Source: Clostridiales bacterium UBA6386
Lineage (GTDB): Bacteria; Bacillota; Clostridia; Oscillospirales; Oscillospiraceae
Assembly (NCBI GenBank): GCA_002437585.1
Contig: DJQM01000002.1
Coordinates: forward strand, 1-6,288
DNA: 6,288 bases
Direction of reading: 5' to 3'
The position numbers were made by a program, and so were the translations under genes. This document shows positions 4,604 to 6,288 of this stretch, one piece after another. Below the pieces are notes generated by a model that saw nothing but the letters and a program-made list of their open reading frames with translations, did not search any database and had not been told where the DNA came from. Position 1 is the stretch's first letter; every line of letters starts with the position of its first letter.

Positions 4604-5203
4604 TTACCCGAAATTCTCTTCCAGGAAGGCCTGGAAGGCATCCTGAGACAGAGGTTCGGTCACGGAAACGGAGTAGGCATAGCTTCCGTCCGTCCAGATG
4701 GCCAGGGTGAAGCCCTCCTCCGCGCCCTTCAGGGTCACGGCGTTTCCGCCGACTTCCAGAGTCTCCTGCCGGGGATAGTCGTTATAACCCCCGGAATTGT
4801 CCTCGGTACCCTGGGATTTCCGATAGCATAGAGTATCACTTCCGCCGGAGTACTCGATTTCCGCCAGATTTTCCCAATAGGACACATACCGGGTGTGCTC
4901 CACCGGGAAGGGAATGCCGGTAAGCTCCTCCAGGGGGATGCCGGTTTTTACGGACAGTGCTTCGATGGAGTCCATTTCCTCGATCTGGGGAATGGCCATC
5001 ACGTCGGGCTCCGGCTCCTGGGCATTCCTGGACTGCCAGACAAACCAGCCGCACAGGACAATGGCCAGACAGGCCGCCAGAGCCGTCAGCTGCCGGGTCA
5101 GCCGTCTGCGCTTCCGCTCCCCGGCCGCTTTCAGGTTCTTGAGCACCCGCTGCCGCATTTCCGGGGTCAATTCGACCCGATCCATGATTTCCTCATACTT
5201 CAA
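4604..5203 (-). CDS. Membrane-bound anti-sigma factor with extracytoplasmic sensor-like domain
   Basis: The 199-residue product has a cytoplasmic N-terminal part (about 1-38, with ELTPEMRQRVLKNL followed by a basic KRRR stretch) and one membrane span (about 40-56, ALAACLAIVLCGWFVW). The outer domain is at about 65-199. The gene directly follows and overlaps the ECF sigma gene, so it most likely encodes the inhibitor that holds that sigma factor at the membrane. The outer domain shares [FY]RK-x2-GT-x-D-x-SG-x-YNDY, ET, VT-x-KG and YAYS with the protein encoded at 5851-6288, so both probably sense or bind something similar. The TTG start at 5201-5203 is chosen because AAGGAGG lies 9 nt upstream and gives an 11-nt overlap with the sigma gene. 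An ATG six codons later is a weaker alternative. No zinc-binding HxxxCxxC motif of the ZAS type is present. The assignment rests on position and topology. Confidence 0.82.
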   Translation of the reverse strand: MKYEEIMDRVELTPEMRQRVLKNLKAAGERKRRRLTRQLTALAACLAIVLCGWFVWQSRNAQEPEPDVMAIPQIEEMDSIEALSVKTGIPLEELTGIPFPVEHTRYVSYWENLAEIEYSGGSDTLCYRKSQGTEDNSGGYNDYPRQETLEVGGNAVTLKGAEEGFTLAIWTDGSYAYSVSVTEPLSQDAFQAFLEENFG

Positions 5204-5786
5204 AGTCGTAGGCCTCCTTCAACAGGGATTTCAGCTTCTGCCGACCCCGGCGCAGGTCGGAGCGGACGGTGGAGGGGTTGCGTCCCAGGATTTTGGCGAT
5301 CTCCTCGGTGGAATAGCCCTCGTAATAGTGCAGATGAATGACCTCCCGGTACTGGGTTGGCAGAGCCTTCACCGCCTCCCAGACGAAGGACAGATCCTCC
5401 CGCCCTTCCGCCGCCAGGCTATCGTCCAGCTCGTCACAGTCCCGGAGGGCGTTGTATTCGATCCGGTTCTTGCTCAGGTTCGCCGCCACCCGCAGAAGCC
5501 AGGCCTTTTTGTGCGCCTCGCTTTCAAAATCCGGTGCGGCGGTAAGCAGCTTCAGAAGGGTGTCCTGCAAGATTTCCTCCGCGTCCGCCATATTGTGCAG
5601 ATAGCTGTAGGCGCAGCGCAGGATGGCATTGCCGTAGGTATCCAGAGCCTCCGCCGCCATCCGGTCAACCCGGCTTTCCGCCTGGGCTTCCCTCCGGGGC
5701 AGCAGGCGGAGGGCAAAGCGGGCAATTTCCCGCGCGGTCTGCCAGCCCCGCCGCCTCAGGGGAACGGGAATCGCGATTGCTTCCAT
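5193..5786 (-). CDS. ECF-type (group 4) RNA polymerase sigma factor
   Basis: The 197-residue product carries only the two ECF domains. Region 2 (about 49-112) has DTYGNAILRCAYSYL, ADAEEILQDTLLKLL and AWLLRVAANLSKNR. Region 4 (about 136-190) has ALPTQYREVIHLHYYEGYST, EEIAKILGRNPSTVRSDLRR and GRQKLKSLLKE, the last being the promoter -35-binding HTH. It redirects RNA polymerase to a regulon not visible here, in response to a signal passed by the overlapping anti-sigma factor. An N-terminal extension of about 45 basic residues before region 2 is longer than usual. The annotated ATG is still preferred, because AAGGAG stands 9 nt upstream whereas the internal ATG at codon 43 has no ribosome binding site. 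The gene has its own strong promoter. Confidence 0.93.
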   Translation of the reverse strand: MEAIAIPVPLRRRGWQTAREIARFALRLLPRREAQAESRVDRMAAEALDTYGNAILRCAYSYLHNMADAEEILQDTLLKLLTAAPDFESEAHKKAWLLRVAANLSKNRIEYNALRDCDELDDSLAAEGREDLSFVWEAVKALPTQYREVIHLHYYEGYSTEEIAKILGRNPSTVRSDLRRGRQKLKSLLKEAYDFEV

Positions 5787-5816
5787 TTCTCAAAGCTCCT
5801 TTTTTCGTTTTCCCTC

Positions 5817-5845
5817 AGTATATCCCGTTTTGGACTTCTTGGCAA
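5817..5845 (-). promoter_or_regulatory. Sigma-A promoter of the ECF sigma/anti-sigma operon
   Basis: On the minus strand TTGCCA (5845-5840), a 17-bp spacer and TATACT (5822-5817) each match 5 of 6 consensus bases, giving a leader of about 24 nt before the sigma ATG. It begins 5 nt after the stop codon of the upstream gene, with no terminator between, so read-through from that gene is also possible. It looks like a housekeeping promoter rather than an autoregulated ECF promoter. Confidence 0.72.
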
Positions 5846-5850
5846 GTACT

Positions 5851-6288
5851 TCAGGCCAGGCTTCCCACCCAGGCGGTCAGCTGCTCGGCGGTCATGCCGG
5901 CGGTGGACAGGATGGAATAGGCATAGGTGTCGTCGTTCCAGGCGGCATTGTAAACCAGGCTGCCGCTTCCCTTGCAGGTCACGGTCTTGTCGCCGATGGT
6001 TCGGGTCTCGGTGTGCGCATAGTCATTGTAGTCGCCGCTGATATCCCCGGTGCCCAGACCCTTGCGGAAGCAAACCTCCTGGCCGTCCTCATTGTTAAAG
6101 GTCACTTCCGCAATTTCATTCTCAATGACCGCGATCTGCTTCTCAGGGTAGCCCTCCAGCGCGTCCGGCGCGGCGATGGAGAAGCCCGCCAGCTTGCCGG
6201 CCTCCTCCAGGGTGGTGCAGTCGATCCAGGGGTTGGGAATCTGAACGCCTTCGGTGGTTTCCGCCTGGCTCCAGGCTCCGGGGTCGCT
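5851..6288 (-). CDS. C-terminal part of a protein with an extracytoplasmic domain shared with the anti-sigma factor (partial)
   Basis: The frame is open from the window edge to the TGA at 5851-5853, giving 145 residues with no start in view. The visible part runs from an acidic, linker-like stretch (SDPGAWSQAETTEG) into PNPWIDCTTLEEAGKLAGF, YPEKQIAVIENEIAEVTF, CFRKGLGTGDISGDYNDY, KTVTCKG and NDDTYAYSILSTAGM. I recognise this layout as a domain recurrent in Clostridia, usually beside ECF sigma factors and anchored outside the membrane. It may correspond to DUF4367, which I could not verify. It aligns with the outer domain of the anti-sigma factor encoded at 4604-5203. The missing upstream part would be expected to hold a membrane span or lipoprotein signal. 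Function is unknown; a ligand-binding or sensing role is inference. Confidence 0.8.
   Translation of the reverse strand, partial: SDPGAWSQAETTEGVQIPNPWIDCTTLEEAGKLAGFSIAAPDALEGYPEKQIAVIENEIAEVTFNNEDGQEVCFRKGLGTGDISGDYNDYAHTETRTIGDKTVTCKGSGSLVYNAAWNDDTYAYSILSTAGMTAEQLTAWVGSLA

Noticed and set aside
4489..4641. Upstream extension of the Zn-ribbon gene by 51 codons
   Set aside because: It would read through the sigma-operon terminator and the gene's own promoter and ribosome binding site, and the extra residues show no domain.
4893..6041. Long plus-strand open frame of 382 codons opposite the sigma/anti-sigma genes
   Set aside because: It is the antisense shadow of well-supported minus-strand genes in GC-rich DNA, with an Arg/Ser/Pro/Cys-rich product, no recognisable domain, and it runs across the sigma promoter.

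Overview
The window looks like chromosome of a gut-type, endospore-forming Firmicute of the class Clostridia, most like the Oscillospiraceae/Ruminococcaceae. The basis is a recognisable N-terminal half of the mother-cell sporulation sigma factor SigK, strong AGGAGG-type ribosome binding sites, sigma-A-type promoters, a BspA-like leucine-rich-repeat surface protein, and an ECF sigma/anti-sigma pair of a type I associate with this group. This assignment is inferred from gene style, not from a database match. Apart from one small gene near the left end, every supported gene reads on the minus strand, so the biological order runs from right to left.

Right end (about 4570-6288): a secreted or membrane-anchored protein, cut by the window edge, is followed by an ECF sigma factor gene with its own near-consensus promoter. 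The sigma gene overlaps the gene for a single-pass membrane anti-sigma factor by 11 nt, and a hairpin terminator follows. The outer domain of the anti-sigma factor is clearly related to the domain encoded by the cut-off gene. The three genes therefore look like one signalling module with a duplicated extracytoplasmic domain.

Middle (about 2488-4570): a 79-residue Zn-ribbon-like protein with its own promoter, then a 504-residue secreted protein built of 23-residue leucine-rich repeats, ending at a hairpin near 2500. The repeat protein carries two recent-looking internal duplications, of 27 bp and 177 bp.

Junction (about 2009-2419): pro-SigK is intact from its ribosome binding site through its hydrophobic pro-sequence and region 2, then stops matching just after the residues CVEN. 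This is where the skin element interrupts sigK in Bacillus subtilis (established knowledge). The sequence from about 2096 leftwards is unrelated to sigK: a double-HTH regulator whose frame starts inside sigK, then a Phd/YefM antitoxin and RelE/ParE toxin operon with its own promoter and operator-like repeats, a convergent terminator, a 58-residue orphan gene on the plus strand, and about 590 bp of mostly non-coding DNA with a four-copy degenerate repeat. The best reading is that 1-2096 is one end of a sigK-intervening (skin-like) element or its remnant. No recombinase and no sigK C-terminal half are visible, so whether it is excisable cannot be decided here.
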